Of a stretch of 64,000 nt of DNA, positions 12,101 to 24,100 are shown in pieces. The first letter of the stretch is position 1; each line of letters opens with the position of its first letter. Under the pieces are notes generated by a model. The model was not told the DNA's origin. It saw only the letters and a list, made by a program, of their open reading frames with translations, and searched no databases. The position numbers and the translations under genes were made by a program. The DNA lies in assembly GCF_030272615.1 (NCBI RefSeq), contig NC_081408.1, positions 620,616,476 through 620,680,475 of the forward strand, written 5' to 3'. This DNA comes from Cryptomeria japonica. Lineage: Eukaryota > Streptophyta > Pinopsida > Cupressales > Cupressaceae.

Positions 12101-15100
12101 TTTACCCTACGCGCCTATAAAGGGAGGGTCAAAATATTCATTTCAACCATCAATTCAAACACATTCTTCTCTCCAAGTGTGGATTTCAGAGCAGACTGAG
12201 CGAATTTGACCAGCAAGACAGCGAATTTCTCCAACAAGGTAGCGAATTTATCAGCATCATAGGGAAATTGAGGCAGGACAAATGCGAATTTGAGTAGGTC
12301 AGCAGCAAGTCAGTGAATTTCATCAGCATATGAGTGAATTTTGTCAATGAAGCAGCAAAATCAGTCAGCATTAAAGCAAATTTAGGCATTGAAGGTGCAG
12401 ATCCAGTCATCAAGGGGAGCGAATTTCACCACTAAGTAGCCCAGATTCATCATATAAGCAAATAATTCATCTCCTATACAGCAAACTCCCTGCAACTACA
12501 GCAAGTTCACTGACTAATATCACCCCTCTTTTAATCAGATTTAGTAAAAAAATTACATAAAATCAGAGTGAGAGATCAATTTAAAATAGGATGTGTGTGA
12601 AGATCATATGTTATGTATTTGATGCTATGCTTGCTTTGTTTTACAGATATGCAAAGAAGATGATGCAAAGCAAAACCTTGAAGAAATGAGAGGGGGAGGA
12701 TTGCAAGACCTAAACCACTATGCAGATTCAAACGAAAGACTTCATCAACAAACACAAGGAAATCAAGCAAGGGAAGATCTCAAGATCTTTGAAGGCTCTC
12801 ACCACATCATTGAAGCATGAGGATATCACAGACTGTAAAGAAAGATCATTCAACTAACTCGAGGTCGTGGTACATAAAGAAAAGATAACCTACATGATGG
12901 AGGAATGTTTTACAATCTTGAATTCCCTCTGAGAATCCAAGAATCAAAGTTAGAATATTGAAAAGCTACATTCAACTAGGTCCACCTTTCATCAAGTATA
13001 TCAAGGAAGAATCAACCAAAGTCATCACAAGACCTGCATCAAACATGATTGAAGAAGCAAATAGTTTTAGAAGAGTTAATCAAAGTTTACTTCTCATCAT
13101 CATCATTACACTGAGCAAATTGGATAATGTTGAGTATCAAGAGATATCTGTCAACATCCCTTCATGATGATGAATCAAATCAAGTCTACAAAGTGCAAGA
13201 TTGAGGTGGCATCCTAGTCATTACTCCACCAATCAGAAAGGTTCCACTTTAGCGCTTCTAGATTCAATGAATCAGACCTATCCATGAATGCACAAACTCT
13301 GATGTACCTACCCTCAATATCTATTCGTTCACAGTCACTAAATGTAATTTTCTCATTGGCTAAGGAGAGTTTATTGTAACAAACCCTAATTAGGGTTTTC
13401 ATTGTAAAATCTCGGCCATTGATCTCAAATTGATTCGAGCCATTGAATTGTACTGAGAGCACTATAAAAGGCTCAAGCTCTTCATTTGTAAAGGTTAATA
13501 GCTAATAGTTAATAGTTAATAGGGAGTAGAATAGTGAATAGAGTGAACAGAGAGGAGAATAGAAAGAATAGAATAGCAATTAGAGTAGAGTAGGAGGAGA
13601 AGGCAGAAATTGTTGCCTAAGTTGTAAATGAACTCCATTTTCATTGAAGTTATGGTGAAGTGTGTTGTTTCTTTACAATGTGCATGGTTTCTTGTTGGAT
13701 TTTCAAGTTAGATGATAAATAAATTAGATTGAATGGAAGAATTTGTTGAATGTATTCATGAGGAATCCGCTTAATCCATACCACTAGCCTCTTATTGATT
13801 GTAAGTGTGCCTTGTGTGGTCAACTTGAATGATATGAATGTAACCTCAAATTGTTATTCATCCTTTGTATATGCATTAATTTGAATGGTGAGCAATGTTT
13901 GATGATAATGATTTGAACATCTTTGAAATACCCTTAGAAGATGGCACTGAGCTTGTGTCAAATTGTTCAAGTTGATGGTGAGACCTTGCCTAGTAGGATT
14001 CCATATAGTCATTTGTCCATCTTCTTACATTCTAGGTCTTAGCATAGACTTCTCAAACCCTATTTCTTTTGCTCTTTTTTTTAAATTCCTCCAAGCAAGT
14101 AAATAGGGTTTAAGTTCTAGCAAATCGAGCATTTAGGCATTCAAACGTAAGTTCCCTTGTGATTCCAGCATAATCACATCAACCAACAAAGCTTATCCAC
14201 ACATAGTGACCCTATATTCATGAACCTTGGAGTCTCCTCAAGTGATAAGCTAATCTTCAGCATTTGAGAAACTTTGTTCAAGAGATGATAAGATACTTTT
14301 GGGTATTTTATTATGTGTTCGCGTGTGCCTAAAAAACACATCAACACAACCCTTTTCAACATGAATTATTTTACCTTCTCCACTTTGGCAATGTTGAAGT
14401 GCTCCTAAAGGGGAGGAATTGTTTGTACGAAGTAATTTTGTAACATTCAAAGCAAGTCAATAAACAGATTTTCCTTTGTCTATTGAGAAAAAACTTTTAT
14501 ATTGTTAGCATCACTACCTCCCAAATTAGGGAAATCTTTTCTCCATGCATCTAATAGCATATTGATGGTTGCCCTCCATGAGTGGCTTAAGCTCTATGTT
14601 ATCGGTCTGCTAGGTAAATCCCCCCAATTCGAGTCCTGGTCTAGTCTCTTGTGAGGGCTGCTTAGTGTCCTGCTAATCACTTGTGGGTGTGTTTGGGATG
14701 AACTCAGGGATACCCACAATGAATTTGGTGGGTACCTTGCCTAGGCAATGAATTTTGCCCTTTTAAAAACTTTTTTTAACTTTAATTTGGATAGAAAAGA
14801 AAAATTCACCCCCCAAACCCTAAATGTGGTATTGAAGACATCTTAAAGACAAAACAACTCATTTCTCATATTGTGAATGAAAAACAAATATACTATTCAT
14901 CCTTCCTAAACTTTTTTTCTTGCTTGCCATTGCACAAATAGAGTTGAAGATATATTGGTGAACATTCCAAATTTGTTGGTTTGCTATTCCTATGCATTTG
15001 CAAGAGTTCATTTGTTGCCAAGGAGATTGTAGAGGAAGATTTCTACAAAAGAGGTAGGTTCTTTTTTACTACATTTTTTTAACAAATGAACTTTTGTTTT

Positions 15101-18100
15101 GTTTTCATTCCTTTAGGAATATATAACACATGCTTAATTTTTTAAATGAATTAACTTGTATATATATTGTTTTCATTTGTTTCGATTCTTTGAATGTGTT
15201 CTTTATTGAACTTGTTGTCATAGGTATTACAATAGCATTTGGTTCTAACTTTGTGAGTCAACCTTCCTTCAAAAAAGACTCAAAACTCTCCCCTTTGGAA
15301 ATATGTTGAAATGGTACAACTTCTAGGTGGTGGGGTTATGTTTGGATTCATAGTGGGTGTGATGTTACATATTCAAGCTCATACAGTGGAGTGAAAGACC
15401 ATTTGTGCAACACCTTTGGACTAGGCATAAAAGCTTTCCTAGGCGAGATGGTGAACCCATTCTAGAATCACAAGTAATGACATATATTAATGAGAAAGAT
15501 GAAGTAGATCAAGCAGCAAGTTTTAAGTCAAATCATCCTTTGTTAAATAAAGGATCTCGAGGAATGAAGCCCCCTCCATTGCCTTCTAGTCTTCAACCTA
15601 TAGAGACCCACCCATTTTGTCCACACCTAAAAAACAACTCGTAGCCTTTACACATAAGAGATCAAAGGGATTGTTGGAAATGGCATTTCAAAATGAGTCT
15701 CGAGAGATTGTTGATCAATCAATGTTGTTTATTGACAACAAATGGTGAAAACAATTAATGAGGTTCCAAAAGGGCACAAGGGTTCATGTTTTGAGAAGGT
15801 GCATAGCACCCTATTGCAAAAGAGGTGAAGTTTGTAGAGGATTCATTGAATCCCCAAAGGGTTTTGTGGGTCAAAACAGGTGTGTCCATTGTTTCCAATG
15901 GATGGAAAGATGCAAAAAATCGACCATTGATCAATGTTATCACAATGTCCTTGAAAGAGAATGTTTTTGAGAGCAGTGGATTGGGAAGGGAGGTGAAGAA
16001 TAGTGCATTTATTGCTAACATTCCTTGTCAAGCCATTCAAGAAGCGGGCCTTTGAAATGTTGTGCAAGTTATAACAAACAATGCCAAAAATTGTAGAGCG
16101 GTTGGGTTATTGGTTGATGAGCGTTATTCATGCATTTTTCTAACACCCTGTGTTGTCCACTCTCTCAACCTTATGTTACAAAAAATTGGCACCAAAATTG
16201 ATTGGATCAAATAGGTGAATGTTGAGGTTGAAGAGATCCAAACATTCATTACCAACCATCATATGTCACAAGGCATATTTAGAACATTCTCGAAATTGGA
16301 GTTGTTGAAGGTAGTTTAAATATGTTTCACTTTAGTAAAATTTTTAATTTTAATTTTAATTTTATTTTTTTTAAATTTTGATTTTCAAATAGGTTGTTGA
16401 GATTCATTTTGCCTCCAATTCAATTGTGTTGAGACAACTTGTGAAGGTTTGTGAGGCACTTTGTAACATGGTGATCGACCCAAATTGGTCCATATGGAGG
16501 CAATCTAGCACTACAAGGGTAGCAAAGGTTAAGCAAACAATCCTAGATGACATTTGGTGGGATCGTTTTGAATATCTCCTCACTTTCATTGAGCTCATAT
16601 TGAGCATGACCTGTTATATTGACATAGATAAACCTTGTTGGGTGAGATATATGATGTCATTGACTCAATGGTTGAAAAGATGAAAGCCATTCATAAATAC
16701 AAAAGAGAAAGATCTTGAAGAAACTTTCTTCAAACAACTACACAAAATCATAGAATATAGATGGAACAAAATGACCACTTTGCTGTATCTTTTTGCCTTT
16801 GCATTGAGTACTAAATATTATGGTGTTGAGCTCCTATGTCAACAAGAATTGCCCCATATAGAGTTTTTGAAGTCGGTCAAGGGTACTGTTGATGTGTTTT
16901 TTATGCACATAACATTTCAGAATAAAATACCAAGGTAATTTACCCTCTCTTGAACAAAATCACCTCAGATGCTAAGAATGAGATCAACTAAAATGATTCC
17001 AAGGTTTCTACATGTCAGGTCTTGACGAGTGGGTAACTCAATGGTTGATGTGAATTGCTGTGTTTCACTTAGGGACTTACGCAAATGCTTGGATTATCAT
17101 GAATGATGCGGAATAGGTGTGCTGACAACTTAAGATTTATCAATATGACTCTGGATTTACTTCTTACTAAAATAAGGGCAAAAGAAATAGGGTTTAGGAA
17201 GTCTATTCTAAGCTTGGGAATGTAGGAAATGATGAATGGATCTAGTGGAAACGAACTAGGCAAGGTCTCACAATCAGGTATTGACACAAGCTTAGTGCGA
17301 TTGTCTAAGCTATACTTAAAGATTTTCAGGCTATCACCATCAAACGTTGACACCATCCAAGTTGATACTTGTCAAAGGACGCGTAATAGTTGAAGTTAAG
17401 CTTACTTAAATTCCAGTTGACCACACAAGGCGCACTTACCAACGGCAAGAGGCTAGTGGTATGGACTGAGGATTCCACACAAATGAATTCAACAAATCTT
17501 CCACTTAATCTAACATACATGAAAATAAATTCTAATCTAAATTCTAATTTAACTTGGAGGAATTGAGAACCATGAATGCAAATACAACACTTGAAGAGCA
17601 AAATCACGAACAATTGATCAATGATTATGATTCAAATAGCTGCAGCATATACCAACAATTCTACAAAAACTCTCTTACAAATGAGAGACAAGGAGGCATA
17701 TATAAATTCTCTTACAAAATGGATGGCCTAGATTGATCTAAGATCAACGACCGAGATCATGCCAACAAAACCCTAGAATTACATAAAAAATGATGCCACC
17801 AACATATGGCCCAATGAAAAGATACCTAGTCATCAAATAGGGAATCTTCCTAGAAGATTCCTCCATGCATCTCTCTCTCTCTCCTAGCATACTCCAAGAA
17901 TCTAGTCAATGTTGAATCTAACTCCTCCATGGAAATGCTAGGCAAGGTATCTTGTTGTAAATCAATCACGTCTTGTGAATCCGAGCAAGCATTTAAAGTG
18001 TTCTCCCATTTTGGCATGAGCTTCTGCGAACTATGAACATGAATCAACAAAGAGACCAAGTCGTCTATTTGACTCTTCTTCAAAGAGTCCAACTGGCAAA

Positions 18101-21100
18101 AATACATAAATTTCATCTTGTCTTTTAATTCGGCTAAGTGTAAACCACTAGCATCACTAACATCAACACCCAATAATTCGTCAATCGAGGCAAGGATCTT
18201 CATCTGAATGTCCTGAATCAATCCTTCCATCTCCATACAACTCGACTGGGCGCTCTCATAAGTTGATTTCTTCACGGCTAATGAACAATACCAGCCATGG
18301 AAATTGTATCTGTCTCCACTGTGCACAATGCTCTCGTTGACTAAGGTGGAATTAGGAATCTTCTTCAAAGCCTGGAGGCGTGGAATAGTCTTGTCTTGAA
18401 TAGGCTGGAATTCTTCCCAAACTCCCTCCAAATATTGGATTCTGAATACGAGCCCTGTTGTCCTATCATATGCATGGACAAACTGAGTAAGGAAATCATC
18501 TGCCTGCTTTCTTGCGCTCTCAATCCACTTTTCCACCTTCGAGAGTGTACCTCTCACTGCCTCACAGTGTGAATGCATTCCATGGTCAACTGCAATAGGG
18601 GAAATAAGGGTGGGATCTTCACGCCTTGTCCCTGCAATATACTCTCTAAGTCTGATATTCTCTTCTCTGTGCCTTTCTTTCTCCGCAATCTCTCTATCTA
18701 ACCTTGCATCGATTGCCTTGAGGTTTTCACCAACCTCTTGAAATTCTTGCTTTCTGGATGTACGACCAAGGGCAGCTGAAGTGATCTGGAAATCCATAGG
18801 AGTAGCAATGTCCGCTGTCACACCTGCAATAGGAACGACAATCTGCGCAATCTGCATTCCTGTCTCATCTCTAGCTATGTGCGACAAAATCTCCGCTCTC
18901 ATGGGCTCTTTCTCCTTAGCACTCCTAGCTAGGTAGTCATCAATATCATCAATAGGCTGTACCATTAATAATTATCCTTGAGTGTATTTAATTTTGCTTT
19001 GATCATTCTTGTGAGCGGATCGTAACATCGTGCACACTCCAGGATAAACTCACTGCACTGTATGGACTGTGGAAACCCAACGACATGGAAAATGCCACTC
19101 TTCATAATGTTCGCATATGCTGGGGAAGGAACTTGATCTCCGACTCCGAACATCCGACGTTGCATTTGGTCTAAGTCTAGGAAATGCATGTTTGTATCTA
19201 TGATCTCCTTCCATCTGGATGAAATCTTAAATTCTGGATAAAATCCAGTCTCTAGCATCTTCAATAGTTCTTTCCTTTCCTTATATCCAGACTTTGACAT
19301 TGCACCTGTACGAAGCTCGAAGTTAGACTTAGGAAAATAAATAATGCTCTTAATAAAATTCCTGACTTACTAAAGATTTAGCTAATTAGAGCATGGAGTC
19401 AGAAAAATAATCCATACACTTGGTAAATTTTAACAATTAAGTTCAAAACGTGACAACACTAAAGCATGGAAACCTTTCATAAAATTCATTGATAACTCCT
19501 TATGCTTAGAAAATATGCAAGCTAAAATGCAAAGGAGTATACCAGATTAACGATGACTAAGGAAAGGTGTGAAAGGTTGTGTTTTCACACAATGTATGTC
19601 TGAAGACACCTTCCGCAGTCAACAATGGAGGTCAACAATTCTGAAGACAACCTGAAAATCAGACTTTTAAAACATGTTGTAATCTTCTAAAATGTGCATA
19701 AACTCAATAAAAATCAGTTTTAATGATGAAAACAATCATATTTAGGAATGTAAGTGTGGCTGGTAAAAAATTAATTTATGAGGACAAGTCTGAAAATTTA
19801 TTACTTCAGACTTACCAGCACCTTGCAAAGTAGTTGAAAATCCCTGAAAATGATGAAAAATGGCTAACGAATTAGCTCCAAGCAAAATCGCCAAAATGGT
19901 TAGGTGGCTGGAAATGAAAATTTCTGAAGACAACCGCCTAACAATGGAGTTTTCAGACCTGCAACAGCGATAAGATGGTCTGAAAATGCACAAATAACTC
20001 CATAAAATACCTCCAAATGCAAATCGCCTTAGGTTGGAATTGGCTGGGCAATAAAAACTTAAGTTTGAAAATTAATGGGCAGCCATTAATGGAGGTCAAA
20101 TCTAAAGCAAACCTCAGATCTGGAGCGAATCGGCGAGCTGGAAATGATGGCAGCCACCAAGAATGCATGAAAATCACCAAAATGTGGCACCAAAACTTCT
20201 CCCAAACTAAAATCGAAATTTTCCCACCTATGGCGCCAAACTAAAATTCTGAAAATATCATCAATGGCTGCCTGGATCTGCAACAATGGAGGTCTAGAAT
20301 TGCAAGCAAAAAATGGAGGAAAATATCGCCCAAGTCTCCAAACACAAAATTGCCACTTTTCACCAAAAATCACTAAAATTTGCAAAAAAATCGCCAAATT
20401 TGCAAAAAAATCACCAAACTTGGAAAATCGAAAATCTGGAAATGGTCTTCAATGGTAGCAAGGGGAATGGATCAGCAAGCTGGAAAAAATGGAAGAAAGA
20501 ATCCTCAACCCAACACTTCACTTCAACGCCTTGCTAAAATTCGTCCAACTTGGAGAAAAATCGCCTTTCATGGAGACACCTGGCAGATTTAATAATAAAA
20601 TAATGTTAAGGCTCCTCTCTTATACTTGCTTTTACGGACGCATCTATTCTGGCTCCAAAACAACGGTACGGATTGACTAACACGCGTGTTAGTCGCGCGT
20701 TTTACACTGTCGATTTTGTAATTAACGGCTGAGATTGACTAACCTGTCGCTAACACGTTGTACGAAAGGTTCGTTTTGGAGCCAGAATAGACACAACTGT
20801 GACCCTCTCACTTTCACCACACAAGCAATGTGGTATAAAACACTTGCTTAAATACTTGTTTGGTAAAAACTAACTTGCTTCTAGAAGGTTAAAATATTAA
20901 ATGTTTATTGCAAGTTATTTAATTTTGCTTTTAAAATTTTAAATAATCATTAATAATTATTTTAAAGCAATTAAAAATGGGGCTTACTTATTCAAATATT
21001 GCAATTTAAATCTAAATTAAGCTTCCAGAGGAAAATCGACTTGGGTTGGGATTGAAAAATCCCTTTAAAAATCATTAAAGTCTCAAAAATTTCCCCACAA

Positions 21101-24100
21101 GGGAAAATCGACCTTAGCTTGGATAAAAATCCATGCTCAAATTCATCAAAATGCGCACAAAAACACTCCAGGGGAAAATCGATGGCAGTCTGGATTGAAA
21201 ATCCACACTCCAAACTCACTTTACTTGCAAAAATTACTCCCTGGTGGAAAATCAACCTCTGTCTGGATGAAAATCCAGACTTAAAACTCTTCAAAATGCT
21301 CTGAGTGGAAAGTCGACTTGGGTTTGGATGAAAATCCGGACAAAAATCTGCACTAACTTGTCACAAAACATCTTAGTGGAAAACCGACCCAGGCATGGAA
21401 TCATCCTCAACGTTGTTCGCACTATAGTCTGCACTCCAGTCCGCACTCCTGGTGGAAAATTGATGGCAGTTTGGATAAATCCTGACAGTTATCCAAATTT
21501 TAGCACTTCCAGGGGAAAAACGACCCAGGTATGGATAAACAATGGTGGAAAATAATAGCAAGTATGGATTTCAGGGGAAACCCATGTGTAGTGTGGATTT
21601 TGAGTGGGGGAATGGGTTGGGTAGTCTGGAATATGAGGGGAAAAGCACGTCTAGCATAAAATTTGACCTTCTAACCCTTGGAATATGGATTTCCCTTAGG
21701 AATTTGGTATTTTAACCACTCAAAATCGCTTAGAAACTTTAAATTTAGACTGGATTTAGGCAAATTTTCCAAAATATTAAGCGAAACGCTAGGAAAATAT
21801 TGGAATAAAGTGCGAAATCAACTTAAATAATACCTTAGGAGCGAGAAAACAACTCCAAAAGGTCTAGGAATACCCTGGCACTTTAAAATCACTGATGTGC
21901 GTGTTTAAAAACTCGTTAACGCTCAAAAGGTTAACACTTAGACAAAATTTAGGATCATTAAAATATCAACGTTTGCAACTTGATCCTATAACTTCAAAAA
22001 CCCTAGACGGCACTAGGCATGATCAAAACTCCGAGACTTGGGCACGGGAAACACAAAATTGCCCACTAAGCAGCCAAAACCCTAACCTAACAACATAGAA
22101 AGCAGGAGAAGAGGGGGTACCCGTTAGCAATGGGGCAATGTGTGAAAAGGTCACAACAGGTACAAGGAAATGCTGTGCAAAGTTTTCATTGATCCTAACA
22201 TGCTAGATACAGTGAGAATTGAGTTCATGGATTTTGTACACTCCAACGACTTTAGTATTGATGCTTTTTTCGGGACAAGTATAAAGTCAATGCTCATAGT
22301 TGGTGGCACTTCAATCACCAATCATTCACACACCTACAACCTCTCGTGATCAAAATTTTATTGCAAGTAAGTTTTACAAAAAAAACTTTTATATTTTGAG
22401 TTTAATTTATATTTTAATTTTATAATTTAACTAAAATTTTTTGTAACTCCTAACTCTAATTTTGTCTTAGTAGGTTGCTAGTTCATCTACACTTGAGATG
22501 GATCAGAGCACATACTCCATCCACTCAGTAAAGTGCTATCAACTACACTCAAAAAAGGCAAAGACTTGGTGTATGTGCATTCAAAATTGTGACTCTTTAC
22601 ACATAAACAAAGTGGCTACAAGAAAGTGGGATATTGAGCCCGAGCATATTGAATTGGATGCTTCCACTTCCCACTTTGCTACACTTGATGTTGAAGATCA
22701 GCCAACTAGCGAGCATGAGATGCTAGGGCTAGTGCCAGTGCCAGTGGAATTGTTTGTGGTTTTTCTAATTTAGTAGTGCCTACATCATCTAATATGGATG
22801 GTGATGATGATATTTTTGAAGAACCATATCATGATTTTTGGTCAATGATAGTTGATTGTTGACACCTCACATTATTATTTTATAATGTTAATATCTATCA
22901 TGACATTTGAGTTTTACTAATTGACATTGTAATATTCATTTTTATTTTTATAGTGGTTTTGTTTATTATATAATATATAATATATGATGCTATGTCTGTT
23001 GTATTTTGAACCTAACTACTGCTGCAAATATGTATATATTTCTGATTTTTATATGTTTTTGTATGGATGAACCCAAAACAAACCCAACCCCCAAAATAAT
23101 TTTGACCAAACCCTCGAGCCCAAACCTGAACCAGCACCAGGACTGGTAACTTAGCTTAAGCCCAAACTTTCATCTCTATTCAGATTTTGTATATTTTAGG
23201 TCAACTGTTTCCCTCAAGCACCTTGAAATGGCATTCATCCACTTCTAGAACTTTATTTTTTTCAACACAGATATGGTAACTGGTTTTAAATTAGTATTCT
23301 GCTAAAGCTGAATTGATAATTTACCCTTTATATCTGGTTGAATGAATTGAGTTCCTACAATGAACTTTGAAGACACGCAGTCTGGAAATAAAAAATATTC
23401 TATTTTCATAAATGTGAGAGAAACATGTATTTAGTGATCTGCACAGATTGTGAAAAATGCCTAGCTGCCAGTCTGGCAGAAGATACTTTTAGTTTTTGAA
23501 GTCATGGCCGGACGACAGTAAGAAATTTGAATGGTCCAGTGCAGATTTTATGGGTAAGCTGTTAAAATTCTTGAATAACTGACGTTTGGACCATAGAAAG
23601 TCATGGAAGAATTTCAAAGTGAGTCTTATGTGATGATTTATTTTAATTTAAAGATTATTGTCTCAAGAATTAATGCTATTAAAGTGTCAATTATAAACTG
23701 AAAATTCTATATACCTATGCCAAGTCGAAAGTGGAAATGTAAACTATGTTGTGACTACTCAAGTTAGGAGACAATTTGCCATTAATAATGTTCCTTTATT
23801 GTATAGAAGCATTAATGTTTATTATCTAGTTTGAAGTCCTATTTCGTATATAGTGCTTAAAACTGGTATTTCATGGTCGTCATAAGTCTGAAGAACTCTG
23901 CGTGAAGTATGTTCTTTAGTTATATGAACCACACGAACTTGTTTCTTATGCTGTTTACGGTGTACACAACCTTATGATTAGAAGAAACGTTTTATTGACC
24001 ATTGTAGTTTCAGGGGTTCAAGAAAAGGTTCTAAATTTAGTTTACTGCTGTAGATTCTAATTTTATTCTTTATTTGTTTTTCTTGTATATATAGAGTATA

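Larger units (their letters stand above)
9623..12557 (+). mobile_element. LTR C1: probable solo LTR with degenerate repeat array
   Basis: It starts TGTAAGAGTCGTCC and shortly after reads cgccccattgcaaatgggga, closely matching the start region of LTRs A and B. A TATA-like cctataaaggg lies at 12112-12122. The proposed end ...TTACA (12557) mirrors the TGTAA start, and the flanking pentamers are TAAAT and TAAAA (4 of 5 match). Alternatively, C1 and C2 (to 14346) are one LTR without a surviving target duplication. A second solo LTR is nested at 10828-11737. Confidence 0.5.
16887..22158 (-). mobile_element. LTR A: 5.3 kb solo LTR carrying an ORF
   Basis: On the minus strand it starts TGTTGTGACC (22158) and ends CACATCAACA (16887). 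It is flanked by a perfect target duplication, GGTAC, and splits the hAT transposase gene. Only one copy of the R-U5-like part was found, so I read it as a solo LTR rather than a two-LTR element. In minus-strand order: TGTTGTGACC end; array of 'ggaaaatcgac' repeats (21620-21015); foldback at 20791-20643; ORFs at 19300-17850; TATA-like box at ~17700; R-U5 of ~810 bp. The ORF lies in U3 and runs in the LTR's sense direction. Confidence 0.8.
15320..22870 (+). pseudogene. hAT-type transposase gene, broken by LTR A
   Basis: Relic of a hAT transposase with a DUF659-like domain. In order: a BED-like zinc finger remnant (CDVTYSSSYSGVKDH, ~15345); the DUF659 block (GVSIVSNGWKDAKNRPLIN, ~15880); HSLNLMLQKIG at ~16160; then QLVKVCEALCNMVIDPNWSI after a likely intron at 16311-16392. 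The C-terminal region at 22159-22780 carries a diverged ERNWSTY-like stretch. A second likely intron starts at 22367. The frame is broken at several points. LTR A (16887-22158) is inserted in it with target duplication GGTAC (16882-16886 and 22159-22163), and the coding sequence resumes after the insert. The gene lies sense in the last intron of gene 1. Confidence 0.75.

Noticed and set aside
9623-14346. One single LTR spanning C1 and C2
   Set aside because: The layout would fit the A/B/D family, but the flanking pentamers (TAAAT and CAACC) do not match and there are two TATA-like boxes. Two separate elements are preferred, at moderate confidence only.
20017-20680. Several overlapping short open frames on both strands
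   Set aside because: They follow from lysine/asparagine-rich repeated sequence in the U3 of LTR A, overlap each other on both strands and show no protein-like conservation with LTRs B or D.
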